Source: VXRN01 sp963664365
GTDB lineage: Bacteria; Chloroflexota; Dehalococcoidia; Lucifugimonadales; UBA1123
Assembly (NCBI GenBank): GCA_963664365.1
Contig: OY761144.1
Span: 3,224,001 to 3,288,000, forward strand
Direction of reading: 5' to 3'
DNA: 64,000 nt
Shown: positions 17,012 through 25,616 of the stretch, in pieces
How the letters are laid out: every line of letters begins with the position of its first letter
How positions within the stretch are numbered: the first letter of the stretch is position 1
Notes under the pieces: generated by a model
Told to the model about the DNA's origin: nothing
The model's input: only the letters and a program-made list of their open reading frames with translations
The model's database searches: none
Translations under genes and position numbers: made by a program

Positions 17012-17889
17012 TGGCGCGGATTGCCAACAGGTTTGATCCTAGGCTGGCCCGCCGCAAGATGGTCGGCGGGATATTCTACGGCGTCTTCTTCGCCGCCGTA
17101 CTGGTGAGCATCATCAGCCTGTTCGTGCTGCTCATCCAGACCGCCGTAGAGGGATTGCCCTGGCTGGACTTCGACTTCCTGACCAACTACATGTCCAGGA
17201 AGCCGGAGTTGGCCGGCATCAAGGCCGCTATCATGGGCACGCTCATCACAATCGTATTCACCGCGCTGTTCACCGTGCCCGTAGGAGTGGGAGCCGCCAT
17301 CTACCTCGAAGAGTACGCTCCCAAGAACCGGCTCACCCAGATAATCGAAATCAACATATCGAACCTGGCGGGCGTGCCCTCCGTAGTGTACGGCCTGCTC
17401 GGACTTGGCGTGTTCGTTCAACTCATGTCCCTCGGAAAGGTCGTCTTGGCGGGCGCGCTCACCCTCGGACTGCTGGTGCTGCCCATCGTCATTCTTGCAT
17501 CGAGGGAAGCGATCAGGGCAGTCCCCAACGAGTACCGCCTTGGAGCGTTCGCGCTCGGAGCCGACCAGTGGCAGGTCATCAAGGGCGCGGTTCTGCCGTC
17601 GGCCCTGCCGGGAATACTCACCGGCACAATTCTGGCCCTGTCCAGGGCAATCGGCGAAGCCGCGCCCATCCTTGTCATAAGCGGACTGGTTTACGTGACG
17701 TTCGTTCCCGGCCCCCTCGACAGGTTCACTGTGATGCCTCTCCAAATCTTCACCTGGGTCGGCCGGCCGCAGGAAGATTTCCGATCCCTCGCGGCGGCGG
17801 GCATCATCGTTCTGCTCATAATCCTTCTGTCTATGAACGCAATAGCGGTGCTCGTCCGCAACAAATATCAGACAAGGTCGGAGGACTAG
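17011..17889 (+). CDS. pstA: Phosphate ABC transporter permease
   Basis: Second Pst membrane subunit. ATG 17011 overlaps the pstC stop; an earlier ATG at 16993 within pstC is less likely because GGAGGC lies between the two at the right distance for 17011. 292 residues with six membrane segments. The ATPase-docking loop is VPNEYRLGAFALGADQWQVIKGAVLP. YLEEYAPKNRLTQIIEINISNLAGVPSVVYG is the characteristic conserved stretch. It pairs with PstC and PstB. Confidence 0.94.
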   Translation: MARIANRFDPRLARRKMVGGIFYGVFFAAVLVSIISLFVLLIQTAVEGLPWLDFDFLTNYMSRKPELAGIKAAIMGTLITIVFTALFTVPVGVGAAIYLEEYAPKNRLTQIIEINISNLAGVPSVVYGLLGLGVFVQLMSLGKVVLAGALTLGLLVLPIVILASREAIRAVPNEYRLGAFALGADQWQVIKGAVLPSALPGILTGTILALSRAIGEAAPILVISGLVYVTFVPGPLDRFTVMPLQIFTWVGRPQEDFRSLAAAGIIVLLIILLSMNAIAVLVRNKYQTRSED

Positions 17890-17893
17890 CTTC

Positions 17894-18667
17894 GTGAATT
17901 ACGCGGCCCCGATTTTCAAGGTCAACCGCCTGAACCTGTTCTATGACGCCTTCCGCGCCCTCAACAACATAGACATGGAGATCAGGCGCTACTCCATTAC
18001 CGCGCTGATCGGACCGTCGGGGTGCGGCAAGAGCTCCCTTCTGCGCTGCTTCAACCGCATGAACGACCTCATCCCCACCGCCCGCATCGAGGGTGAAGTC
18101 CTATTCGAGGACGCCGACCTGTACTCGCCGAACGTGGACGCCACGGAGATCAGGTCCCGAATCGGAATGGTCTTCCAACGGCCAAACCCCTTTCCCAAGT
18201 CCATCTACGACAACGTCGCCTTCGGACTGAAGATCAACGGATACCAGGGTGAAATGGACGAGGCGGTGGAACGCTCTCTGAGACAGGCGGCGCTCTGGGG
18301 TGAGGTCAAGGACCGGCTCAGGAACAGCGCCCTGGACCTGTCCGGCGGACAGCAGCAGCGTCTCTGCATCGCCCGCGCGCTGGCCGTCGAGCCCGAGGTC
18401 ATTCTCATGGACGAGCCCGCCTCCGCCCTCGACCCCATCGCCACGCTCGCGATCGAAGACCTCGTGCGCGAGTTGAGCGAGCGCTATACCATCGTGATCG
18501 TTACCCACAACATGCAGCAGGCGGCGCGCGTCTCCGACGAGACGGCGTTCCTGATGGTTGGCGAAGACCGCGCGGGCTACCTCGTCGAGCACGGCGAGAC
18601 CAACCAGATATTCACAAATCCCAAGAACGAGCGCACCGAAGCGTACATTACCGGAAGGTTCAGCTAG
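17894..18667 (+). CDS. pstB: Phosphate ABC transporter ATPase
   Basis: Energises phosphate import. The 257 residues start at GTG 17894, four bases after pstA. Walker A is GPSGCGKSS, the Q-loop is MVFQRPNPFPKSIYDNV (PstB-typical PNPFP), the signature is LSGGQQQR, Walker B is VILMDEPASALD and the H-loop THNMQQA. The C-terminal end with GETNQIFTNPKNERTEAYITGRFS is diagnostic of PstB. Cytoplasmic face of the membrane. Confidence 0.97.
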   Translation: MNYAAPIFKVNRLNLFYDAFRALNNIDMEIRRYSITALIGPSGCGKSSLLRCFNRMNDLIPTARIEGEVLFEDADLYSPNVDATEIRSRIGMVFQRPNPFPKSIYDNVAFGLKINGYQGEMDEAVERSLRQAALWGEVKDRLRNSALDLSGGQQQRLCIARALAVEPEVILMDEPASALDPIATLAIEDLVRELSERYTIVIVTHNMQQAARVSDETAFLMVGEDRAGYLVEHGETNQIFTNPKNERTEAYITGRFS

Positions 18668-18678
18668 GGAGAGGCATC

Positions 18679-19344
18679 ATGGCGCGCACCGACTTCGACA
18701 GAGACCTTAGAGACCTCCAAGACGAGCTTCTGACACTCGGAGGAATGGTCGAGAAGGCTATCGCCAAGTCTCTCGAGGCGCTCAAGAACCGAGACATCGC
18801 CCTCTCAGAGGAGGTAATCGCCGAGGACGACATCATCGACGAGAGGCGCTTCGAACTGGAGGAGAAGTGCGTTGACCTGATGGCGACCCAGCAGCCGCTC
18901 GCCGGCGACCTGCGCATCATTATTACCGTTCTGCACGTCGCCGTCGAACTTGAGCGCATGGGCGACTACGCCGAGGGCATAGCCAAGATCAGCGTCGCCA
19001 TGGGAGACGAACCCCCGCTCAAACCTCTCATAGACATACCCCGCATGGCCGACAGGTCTTCCGACATGCTCCGACGCAGCCTGGACGCCTTCGTCAACCG
19101 CGACATAGAGTCCGCGTACCGGATCTGCGAAGACGATGACGAAGTCGACGCCCTCTACGACCAGGTTTACAGAGAGCTTCTGGTGTACATGATGTCCGAC
19201 CCGAGCGCCATTCGGCGCGCCACGTATCTACTCTGGGTAGCGCACGACCTCGAACGCATCGCGGACCGCACCACCAACATCGCCGAGCGCGTCATATTCC
19301 TCGTGACCGGCAGGCTGACGGAGACGAAGGTCTCGACCTACTAG
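18679..19344 (+). CDS. phoU: Phosphate signalling protein PhoU
   Basis: Negative regulator that links the PstSCAB transporter to the PhoR kinase. 221 residues, all helical, made of two repeated three-helix bundles (about 1-110 and 115-215). Each holds the metal-binding E/DxxxD pattern (ELERMGDYAEGIAKI and DLERIADRTTNIAERV). It starts 11 bases after pstB behind GGGAGAGG. The 248-base gap behind it has no clear terminator but does contain a candidate promoter for the next operon. Confidence 0.95.
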   Translation: MARTDFDRDLRDLQDELLTLGGMVEKAIAKSLEALKNRDIALSEEVIAEDDIIDERRFELEEKCVDLMATQQPLAGDLRIIITVLHVAVELERMGDYAEGIAKISVAMGDEPPLKPLIDIPRMADRSSDMLRRSLDAFVNRDIESAYRICEDDDEVDALYDQVYRELLVYMMSDPSAIRRATYLLWVAHDLERIADRTTNIAERVIFLVTGRLTETKVSTY

Positions 19345-19441
19345 ACCCGCCCCAAATCCCGTACATCCCCAAAATCCTGCTTCAGACCCCCTTATCCCCT
19401 ACCCCTTATTCCTGACTCCTACACCCTCGATATCTCAACGC

Positions 19442-19468
19442 TTGACGGGGGGGAGAAAGTGGTATAAC
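19442..19468 (+). promoter_or_regulatory. Candidate promoter of the first importer operon
   Basis: TTGACG (19442-19447) and TATAAC (19463-19468) resemble a sigma70 promoter, but the spacer is only 15 bases. A start near 19475 would leave a leader of about 118 bases that holds the tandem repeat described next. Confidence 0.4.
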
Positions 19469-19520
19469 TCTCACATCCCGTCACGGGGACAGGTTCCGCG
19501 CCATTGCGGACCGGTTCGAC

Positions 19521-19579
19521 TAGGGTGCCTCATGTGGGCGCCCAGAACGTAGGGGCGTCTCTTGTGGACGCCCAAAACG
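19521..19579. repeat. Two imperfect 29-30-base tandem units before the binding-protein gene
   Basis: Units 19521-19549 and 19550-19579 share the pattern TAGGG-GC-TC-TGTGG-CGCCCA-AACG. A third unit begins (AGGAGGCATCGTC) and contains the ribosome-binding site of the next gene. It may be remnant duplication or leader structure. Confidence 0.55.
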
Positions 19580-19592
19580 AGGAGGCATCGTC

Positions 19593-21713
19593 ATGCGTAT
19601 ATCTAATTCACTTCGTTGGCTAGTCGTATTTGCAGGAGCCGCAATGCTGTTGGCGGTCATCGCGGCCTGCGCCGGAGAAACAATCGAGGTCCCCGGCGAG
19701 ACCGTGGTAGTCGAGAAAGAGGTCATCAAGACCGTCGAGGTCCCGGGCGAGACCGTCGTCAAAGAGGTGATCAAAGAGGTCGAGGTTCCAGGTGAGACCG
19801 TGGTGGTGAAGGAAGTGGTAACCGAGACCGTTGAGGTCCCCGGCGAGACTGTCGTGGTGGAGAAAGAGGTCGTCAAGACCGTCGAGGTGCCCGGCGAGAC
19901 CGTCACCGTAGAGGTCGTGAAAGAGGTGATGGTCCCCGGCGAGACCGTGGTGGTGGAGAAGGAGGTCGTCAAGACCGTCGAAGTCCCCGGCGAGACCGTG
20001 GTAGTCGAGAAAGTGGTAGTGCAAGAGGTGGCGGGTAAGAAGTATGTGACGGACCCCACGACCGGCAACGCGATGAGCGCGCCAGAGTACGGCGGGACAT
20101 TGACCTACGCTTCCAAGGAAGAGTGGGCGAATCCCGATGTCTTGGTCGCTAATCATTGGGGGGCAATGTTCACCAGGTTTGTTACAGAGAAGATAGGCTT
20201 CGCGAACTGGGGAATAGATAGGGCCGAATATAAGTTAGCAGAATGGTCGACGCCTCTATTTGCCATGACAGGTAGTCTGGCGGAAAGCTGGGAAACGCCC
20301 GACGACAAAACGATCGTTCTCAACATCCGCAAGGGCGTTCAATGGCACGACAAGGCGCCGATGGACGGTCGGGAGTTGACTGCCCAAGACATCGAGTACA
20401 ACTTTCACCGTATTACCGGTATGGGCAGCGGTTTCACCGAACATAGCGGCTTTACTTCGCATTTACACGCTGTGCCATTAGAATCGATAACGGCGACCGA
20501 CGCTTCGACAGTTGTTTTTAAGCTGAAGGAGCCAAGCCTCGGTGCGCTGATAGGTGTCCTCGACGACTCTATGGCTTGGATGTACCCCCCCGAGGTAATC
20601 AAGGAACACGGGGACGTTACGGACTGGAGGAACCTGGTCGGCACCGGACCCTTTATGCTGACCGACTATGTCGAGGGCAGCTCTATTACGTGGAGCAAGA
20701 ATCCTGACTACTGGGGCTACGACGAAAAATACCCGCAGAACCGCCTGCCCTATGTTGACGAGATAAGGGCCCCGATTATGCCAGAACCGGCAACATATCT
20801 GGCCGCACTGCGCTCGGGTAAGGTTGATTACGTTGGTAGCGTCGGCGCCGCTAACATAAGGTCTGTCGACCAGGCAGAGAGCCTCAAGAAGACCAACCCC
20901 GAAATCGTGATATGGCGGACTACCGGTGCGTCGACAACATCTACTGGTCTTAACGTGAATATGCCGCCCTTTAACGACATTAGGGTGCGCAAGGCCATGC
21001 AAATGGCACTGGACCTTGAGACAATTAACGCTATCTACTTTAGGGGTTATGGAGATATGACTCCTCACGGGCAGGTAGGGAATGCCGTCATCGGGTATTT
21101 CATCCCATTTGAACAGTGGCCCGAAGAGGTGAAGGAAGGTTATAGGTATGATCCGGAAGGTGCCGAAGCGCTGCTTGATGCAGCCGGGTATCCTCGCCTC
21201 GCCGACGGCATTAGATTCAAGACTCTATTCACTGAGAGCGCGCGGTACGACCTGACCTTTAGAGAATTACTCGCTTCATACTGGCGTGACATTGGCGTTG
21301 ATGTCGAGATTCAAGTATATGAATCTGCGGAGCGTGCCGCGATAAGAAAAGCCCGTACTTTCGAAATGATCTACCACGAAATGGCCTATGGGAGTCTGGC
21401 TAATCCTCTCTCACCTCCGGACCGCTTTCTCTCGTACCGTCCATACAACAGCGTGGCAGCGGAGGACCCGGCTTATGACGCCATGTTTGAAGCCGCCGCC
21501 GCCGCTAGCACCATCGAGGAGCAGCAGAGGCTGGTTAAAGAGCTGGATATGTACGCGATAGAGAGGCACTGGGCCGTATGGGGTGGGATGAGTCCAATAT
21601 TTGAGGCGACCCAGCCGTGGCTCGCCGGTTTTAGCGGTGAAAACGCGGGCTTGGCGGTCGTCTTCCCCCGCCTCTGGATTGATTCCCAACTGAAGGAGGC
21701 AATTGGTCGTTAG
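19593..21713 (+). CDS. Oligopeptide-type substrate-binding lipoprotein with VPGET stalk
   Basis: Family 5 extracytoplasmic solute receptor of 706 residues. The signal peptide ends in a lipobox (AVIAAC, acceptor Cys26). Residues 31-148 are seven VPGET repeats whose lengths run 17, 15, 17, 17, 15, 17: valine-rich strands alternating with charged residues and Pro-Gly turns. The receptor domain follows (about 175-690) with typical segments VLNIRKGVQWHDKAPMDGRELTAQDI, NLVGTGPFMLTDY and MQMALDLETINAIYFRGYG. The binding domain uses more A/T-ending codons than the repeat part. It is followed by a hairpin and two permease genes; no ATPase adjoins. The substrate is unknown: peptides, nickel and glycosides are all handled by this family. 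Confidence 0.93.
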   Translation: MRISNSLRWLVVFAGAAMLLAVIAACAGETIEVPGETVVVEKEVIKTVEVPGETVVKEVIKEVEVPGETVVVKEVVTETVEVPGETVVVEKEVVKTVEVPGETVTVEVVKEVMVPGETVVVEKEVVKTVEVPGETVVVEKVVVQEVAGKKYVTDPTTGNAMSAPEYGGTLTYASKEEWANPDVLVANHWGAMFTRFVTEKIGFANWGIDRAEYKLAEWSTPLFAMTGSLAESWETPDDKTIVLNIRKGVQWHDKAPMDGRELTAQDIEYNFHRITGMGSGFTEHSGFTSHLHAVPLESITATDASTVVFKLKEPSLGALIGVLDDSMAWMYPPEVIKEHGDVTDWRNLVGTGPFMLTDYVEGSSITWSKNPDYWGYDEKYPQNRLPYVDEIRAPIMPEPATYLAALRSGKVDYVGSVGAANIRSVDQAESLKKTNPEIVIWRTTGASTTSTGLNVNMPPFNDIRVRKAMQMALDLETINAIYFRGYGDMTPHGQVGNAVIGYFIPFEQWPEEVKEGYRYDPEGAEALLDAAGYPRLADGIRFKTLFTESARYDLTFRELLASYWRDIGVDVEIQVYESAERAAIRKARTFEMIYHEMAYGSLANPLSPPDRFLSYRPYNSVAAEDPAYDAMFEAAAAASTIEEQQRLVKELDMYAIERHWAVWGGMSPIFEATQPWLAGFSGENAGLAVVFPRLWIDSQLKEAIGR

Positions 21714-21748
21714 GGGTTTTACCCGTTGTGGCTGGCCTCAGGTAAAAA

Positions 21749-21780
21749 GGGAGCTGGGAGGCTCAGGCTTCCCAGCTCCC
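21749..21780 (+). terminator. Intercistronic hairpin between binding-protein and permease genes
   Basis: GGGAGCTGGGA (21749-21759) and TCCCAGCTCCC (21770-21780) form a perfect 11-bp stem with a 10-base loop. No T-run follows, so partial termination or mRNA stabilisation is more likely than a full stop. This would favour excess binding protein. Confidence 0.7.
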
Positions 21781-21804
21781 ATACTCATTGAATAAGGTGT
21801 CTCC

Positions 21805-22803
21805 GTGAGAGCCTATATCATCAGGCGCCTACTGCTGATCCTCCCCACGCTGTTCATATTGAGCATCTTGGTCTTTCTCTCGGTCCGCTTCATCCCGGGC
21901 GATACAATAGACGTAATAGTGGACAGGATGGAGTTTTACTTTGTAGATGTAGACCGTGAAGCTCTTGAGGGTATACTGGGACTAGACGTGCCTGTCTATG
22001 TGCAGTATGGACGCTGGATAGGAGTGTTGCCGACCCCTGACCGGGTTACCGGTGAGTCCCACTTTAAAGGCCTCCTGCAGGGCAGCTTTGGCGAATCACT
22101 GATGGGCGGTTGGGCGGTAGAGGAGAGAATAATAGGTAGATTGCCGGTAACCATTGAGCTTGGCGTCCTGGCAATCGTAATCGGGCTCTTGATAGCCCTG
22201 CCGGTCGGCATCTACTCGGCAATACGGCAGGATACGGCCGCCGACTACGTGGGGCGCTCCATCGCCATCATCGGCCTGGCAACGCCCAACTTCTGGCTGG
22301 CCATCATGGTCATGATCTACCCGGCAATCTGGTGGGGCTGGTCACCGCCGCTGGAGCTGATTCCTTTCTCCGAAGACCCGCTGGGGAATCTCGGGGTGTT
22401 CCTCATTCCCAGCGTGATTCTGGGGACGGCCTCGGCTGCAGCCACCATGCGGATGACGCGCACCATGATGCTGGAGGTGCTCAGGCAAGACTATATCAGG
22501 ACCGCATGGTCCAAGGGTCTCAATGAGAGGGTAGTTATTGTGAGACACGCCGTTAAGAACGCCCTCATCCCGGTCGTGTCCCTGATCGGCCTGCAGCTGC
22601 CTATCCTGGTAGGTGGCTCCGTGATCATGGAGAACATATTCAACCTGCCGGGGCTAGGTCGTCTCCTGCTGGAGTCTCTCGTTGCGAGAGACTACCCGGT
22701 GGTCTCCGGAGTAAACCTGGTTTTCGCCACCATGGTTGTAGGGGTCAATCTAATGATCGACCTGATTTATCCGTACTTAGACCCCAGGGTCCGATACAGC
22801 TAA
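21805..22803 (+). CDS. Oligopeptide-type ABC permease, DppB class
   Basis: First of two membrane subunits of the importer, 332 residues from GTG 21805 with AAGGTG upstream. The start MRAYIIRRLLLILPTLFILSILVFL is the family signature, followed by a large external loop (about 35-110) and five further membrane segments. The ATPase-contact loop is VLRQDYIRTAWSKGLNERVVIVRHAVKNAL, and NIFNLPGLGRLLLESLVARDYP is the usual C-terminal motif. Its partner lies about 130 bases downstream, separated by an 86-base dispersed repeat. Confidence 0.94.
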   Translation: MRAYIIRRLLLILPTLFILSILVFLSVRFIPGDTIDVIVDRMEFYFVDVDREALEGILGLDVPVYVQYGRWIGVLPTPDRVTGESHFKGLLQGSFGESLMGGWAVEERIIGRLPVTIELGVLAIVIGLLIALPVGIYSAIRQDTAADYVGRSIAIIGLATPNFWLAIMVMIYPAIWWGWSPPLELIPFSEDPLGNLGVFLIPSVILGTASAAATMRMTRTMMLEVLRQDYIRTAWSKGLNERVVIVRHAVKNALIPVVSLIGLQLPILVGGSVIMENIFNLPGLGRLLLESLVARDYPVVSGVNLVFATMVVGVNLMIDLIYPYLDPRVRYS

Positions 22804-22834
22804 ATATGAAAGTCCCCTCTCCCTTGATGCGCTG

Positions 22835-22920
22835 ACAAGGGTAGGCAAGTGTAGAGAACAACTACGAATGTCAGTCAAAATACCCCCTCTCCCTCAGGGA
22901 GAGGGTTGGGGTGAGGGTGA
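22835..22920. repeat. 86-base dispersed repeat, copy A
   Basis: Begins ACAAGGGTAGG, continues through an ACGAATGTCAGTCAA block and ends with the CCCCTCTCCCTCAGGGAGAGGG hairpin and TTGGGGTGAGGGTGA. It aligns along its whole length with 41199-41283. A truncated start of the hairpin part also precedes it at about 22812-22826. Its GAGGGTGA end lies just ahead of the next start codon. Confidence 0.8.
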
Positions 22921-22931
22921 CCCTCAGAAAC

Positions 22932-23834
22932 ATGAACGACACCACAGACACACAGTCCCCAATAGTCGCGCCAAAGAGACGTTCCCGGCTGGCTGAATTC
23001 TTTATCAGGATGGTCAGGGAGAAACCGCTGGGTACTATCAGCGGGATTATCATATTGATCTTGATTTTTGTGGCTATCTTTGCCGATGTTCTGGCACCTT
23101 ATCCATATTGGGAAGTGCATCTAGTAGACAGGCTGACTGGGCCATCAGCCCAGTATCTGCTGGGTACCGACCAGTTGGGGCGAGACTTCTTGAGCCGCAT
23201 TATCGTCGGGGCTCGTATTTCGTTATATGTCGGTCTGGCGGCGACCGCGCTCAATGTTGTCGTCGCTGTCCTGATAGGCGGCATTTCAGGATTCTTTGGG
23301 GGTAAACTGGACCTGGCTGCGCAGAGATTCGTCGATGCCTGGATGGCTTTCCCGGGACTGCTCCTGTTGCTAACCATCATGTCCATCGCGGGGCAGGGTC
23401 TATTACAGATCATCGTCGTCCTGGGGATCGCCGGAGGCATCGGCACCTCAAGAGTAGTCAGAGGCGCCGTTATCGGCATTAAAGAGAATGACTACTTTCT
23501 GGCGGCGCGGGCAATTGGGAGCCAAAGCGCCGCAACGCTGATTCGGCATGTCCTGCCCAATATTGCCGCTCCGGTCATCATCATTTTCACCATCAACATC
23601 GGCGGGGTGATTATGTCTGAGGCCTCTCTGAGCTTCCTGGGATTCGGACTCCCAGTCAAGGTTCCTAGCTGGGGAGGTCTGCTCAGCAGGGAAGGGCGTG
23701 AGTTCATGGAGGTGGCCCCACGTCTGGCGCTGTGGCCCGGTCTTTGCCTGACTACTGTCGTTTACTGTTTCAATATGTTCGGCGACGCCATGCGGGACCT
23801 CCTCGACCCCAGGCTCAGGGGCGGCGAAGGATAG
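22932..23834 (+). CDS. Oligopeptide-type ABC permease, DppC class
   Basis: Second membrane subunit. ATG 22932 gives 300 residues; a GTG at 22911 lies inside the repeat hairpin tail and is less likely. The N-terminus has a cytosolic tail, one membrane segment, then LLGTDQLGRDFLSRIIVGARISLYVG, the DppC signature. The ATPase-contact loop is KENDYFLAARAIGSQSAATLIRHVLPNI, and the end NMFGDAMRDLLDPRLRG is typical. The GAGGGTGA of the repeat is the only ribosome-binding candidate, 12 bases ahead. A palindromic terminator follows. Confidence 0.93.
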   Translation: MNDTTDTQSPIVAPKRRSRLAEFFIRMVREKPLGTISGIIILILIFVAIFADVLAPYPYWEVHLVDRLTGPSAQYLLGTDQLGRDFLSRIIVGARISLYVGLAATALNVVVAVLIGGISGFFGGKLDLAAQRFVDAWMAFPGLLLLLTIMSIAGQGLLQIIVVLGIAGGIGTSRVVRGAVIGIKENDYFLAARAIGSQSAATLIRHVLPNIAAPVIIIFTINIGGVIMSEASLSFLGFGLPVKVPSWGGLLSREGREFMEVAPRLALWPGLCLTTVVYCFNMFGDAMRDLLDPRLRGGEG

Positions 23835-23855
23835 GGCCTGCCCCGTACCACGAAA

Positions 23856-23880
23856 CGGGGCGGCCACTGGGACCGCCCCG
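23856..23880. terminator. Bidirectional terminator between convergent genes
   Basis: CGGGGCGG (23856-23863) and CCGCCCCG (23873-23880) form an 8-bp stem with a 9-base loop between the ends of the dppC-like gene and the minus-strand ThDP enzyme gene. No T-run on the plus strand. Confidence 0.55.
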
Positions 23881-23902
23881 CCCGTTCACAGGTGACTTAC
23901 TC

Positions 23903-25549
23903 CTACCGCCAGTAGCGGGACAGGTTCTCCTCTTCCTTGGTCATCATCTCCAAGAGGGCGGGTCTGCCATCTCGGTTGGCGGCGAGGCCCCGTTGGACGG
24001 CGGCTGCCATCTCATTGGGGTCGGAGACCTTCTCGCCGTATGCGCCAAGTCCGCGAGCGACCTCGGCGTACTCGCCTCCGAGGGCGTTGCTGCCCCAGCG
24101 CTCGGTCGCGTATGGCATGTGGTCGTAGTAGTGGGTCATGACGCCGTTGTTGAGCACCACGGTGAGAATGGGCAGCTCGGACCTGGTCGCGGTCTCGATG
24201 TCGAGGCCTGCCATGCCGAACGCGGCATCTCCCATGATGTTGATAACCTGCTTCTCCGGCGCAGCCATCTTTGCGCCAAGCGCGAGTCCCAGCCCGTAGC
24301 CAAGCTGTGTCGATTTGCCCCACCCGATGTAGTTTCGGGGCGTGACGGCGGGCCAGAAGGGCACGATCTGCTCGCGCGGGTAGCCGGAGTCGTGGGTGAT
24401 GATCGTCTCGCGAACGTCCACCGCCTTCATCAACTCGGTGAAGACGCGGTACGGGCTGATCGGTACCTCGTCCGAGTTGAGCGAGGGCGACCACTCTTCC
24501 ATCCACTGCGCCTTGATCCTGGCAATCTCGTCACGGACGCCGTGAACGTCGCCGCGTCCGTGCTCGCCGACCTGACTCTTGACCTCCTCGATCATCTGCC
24601 GGAGCACGATCTTCGCGTCGCCTATCGCGCCGTACTGCGCGCGGTAGTCCTTGTTCACGTCCTCCGCGCAGTTGGTGGAATGGGCGATGGTCACGCCGGA
24701 CGGCATGGGCGCGGTGAAGTTGGAGATTGTAAGGCTCGACCCCATGCCCAGAATGAAGTCGGTCTTCTGAAGGAATTGGGCGCACATGAGCGTGCCCGAC
24801 GATGCCCCGGTGCCCAGGGCGAGCGGGTGGTCCTCTGGGAACGCGCTCTTGCCCGCGAGAGTGGTCATGACCGGAACATTGGTCAACTCTGCGAACTCCA
24901 CGAGGTCGTCCGTCGCCTCTGCGTAGAGCACTCCCTGTCCGGCGTTGATCACGGGGTTGTCAGCGGCCAGAAGAGCCGCAACGAGGTCGCGGACGTCCTC
25001 GGCGCTCGCCCCCGACTTGTACGGCTTCACAGGCTCGTAATCCTCGACTAGTGAATCGGGCACGTCCTGCCCCATGACGTCACCGGGCAACTCGAGCAGA
25101 ACCGGACCGAGCCTGCCGTGCTTGAGTTGGCTGAAGGCCATGGCCAGAAGATCGGAGGTGCGGTCGGGGCTGTTGAGGAGCGCCATCCACTTGGTGATGC
25201 CGCCGTAGTTCTTGACGGCCTCGAAGTTGGGATGGACGTCCGTCCGGTGGGCCGGCTGTCCGCCGGGCAGGCACAGGATCGGGACCGAGTCCGCGTAAGC
25301 CTGCGCGACTCCGCCGAAGGCGTTTTCCGAGCCTGGTCCTGTCTGCATTGTAAACACGCCGATCGTGTTGCCGTTCTTGATGCGGCTGAAACCGTCGGCC
25401 ATATTGACGCCTGCCCGCTCCTGCCGGGACAGAATCGGCCTGATGTCCTCTCGCGCGCAGGCGTCGATAAGAGGCTGCGCCGGGAACGCGGCCACCCACT
25501 CGACTCCCTCTTTCTTCAGTATCTTCGCTATTGCTTGGTATCCGTTCAA
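23903..25549 (-). CDS. Acetolactate-synthase-like ThDP enzyme
   Basis: 548 residues with the three-domain layout of the acetohydroxyacid synthase/oxalyl-CoA decarboxylase superfamily. The PYR domain has catalytic Glu44 in SRQERAGVNMADGFSR, the central domain runs about 190-330, and the PP domain has MGDAAFGMAGLDIETATRSELPILTVVLNN near residue 430. No FAD-binding or regulatory-subunit partner is evident, and no ilvN/ilvC lies nearby, so it is probably not the biosynthetic AHAS. Relatives of this type are labelled thiamine-pyrophosphate-requiring protein, with unknown substrate. It stands alone between a terminator and a small unknown gene. Confidence 0.88.
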   Translation of the reverse strand: MNGYQAIAKILKKEGVEWVAAFPAQPLIDACAREDIRPILSRQERAGVNMADGFSRIKNGNTIGVFTMQTGPGSENAFGGVAQAYADSVPILCLPGGQPAHRTDVHPNFEAVKNYGGITKWMALLNSPDRTSDLLAMAFSQLKHGRLGPVLLELPGDVMGQDVPDSLVEDYEPVKPYKSGASAEDVRDLVAALLAADNPVINAGQGVLYAEATDDLVEFAELTNVPVMTTLAGKSAFPEDHPLALGTGASSGTLMCAQFLQKTDFILGMGSSLTISNFTAPMPSGVTIAHSTNCAEDVNKDYRAQYGAIGDAKIVLRQMIEEVKSQVGEHGRGDVHGVRDEIARIKAQWMEEWSPSLNSDEVPISPYRVFTELMKAVDVRETIITHDSGYPREQIVPFWPAVTPRNYIGWGKSTQLGYGLGLALGAKMAAPEKQVINIMGDAAFGMAGLDIETATRSELPILTVVLNNGVMTHYYDHMPYATERWGSNALGGEYAEVARGLGAYGEKVSDPNEMAAAVQRGLAANRDGRPALLEMMTKEEENLSRYWR

Positions 25550-25616
25550 TGGTTTTCTCCTTGTCTCATTTTGCTAGTCGTGTTGGAAGTCGATTCTGAC
25601 TGTACGTAGTAGCCGA

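Noticed and set aside
19683..20036. Possible CRISPR-like periodicity in the receptor gene
   Set aside because: The repeats keep the reading frame and code for VPGET units of 15-17 residues; there are no unique spacers.
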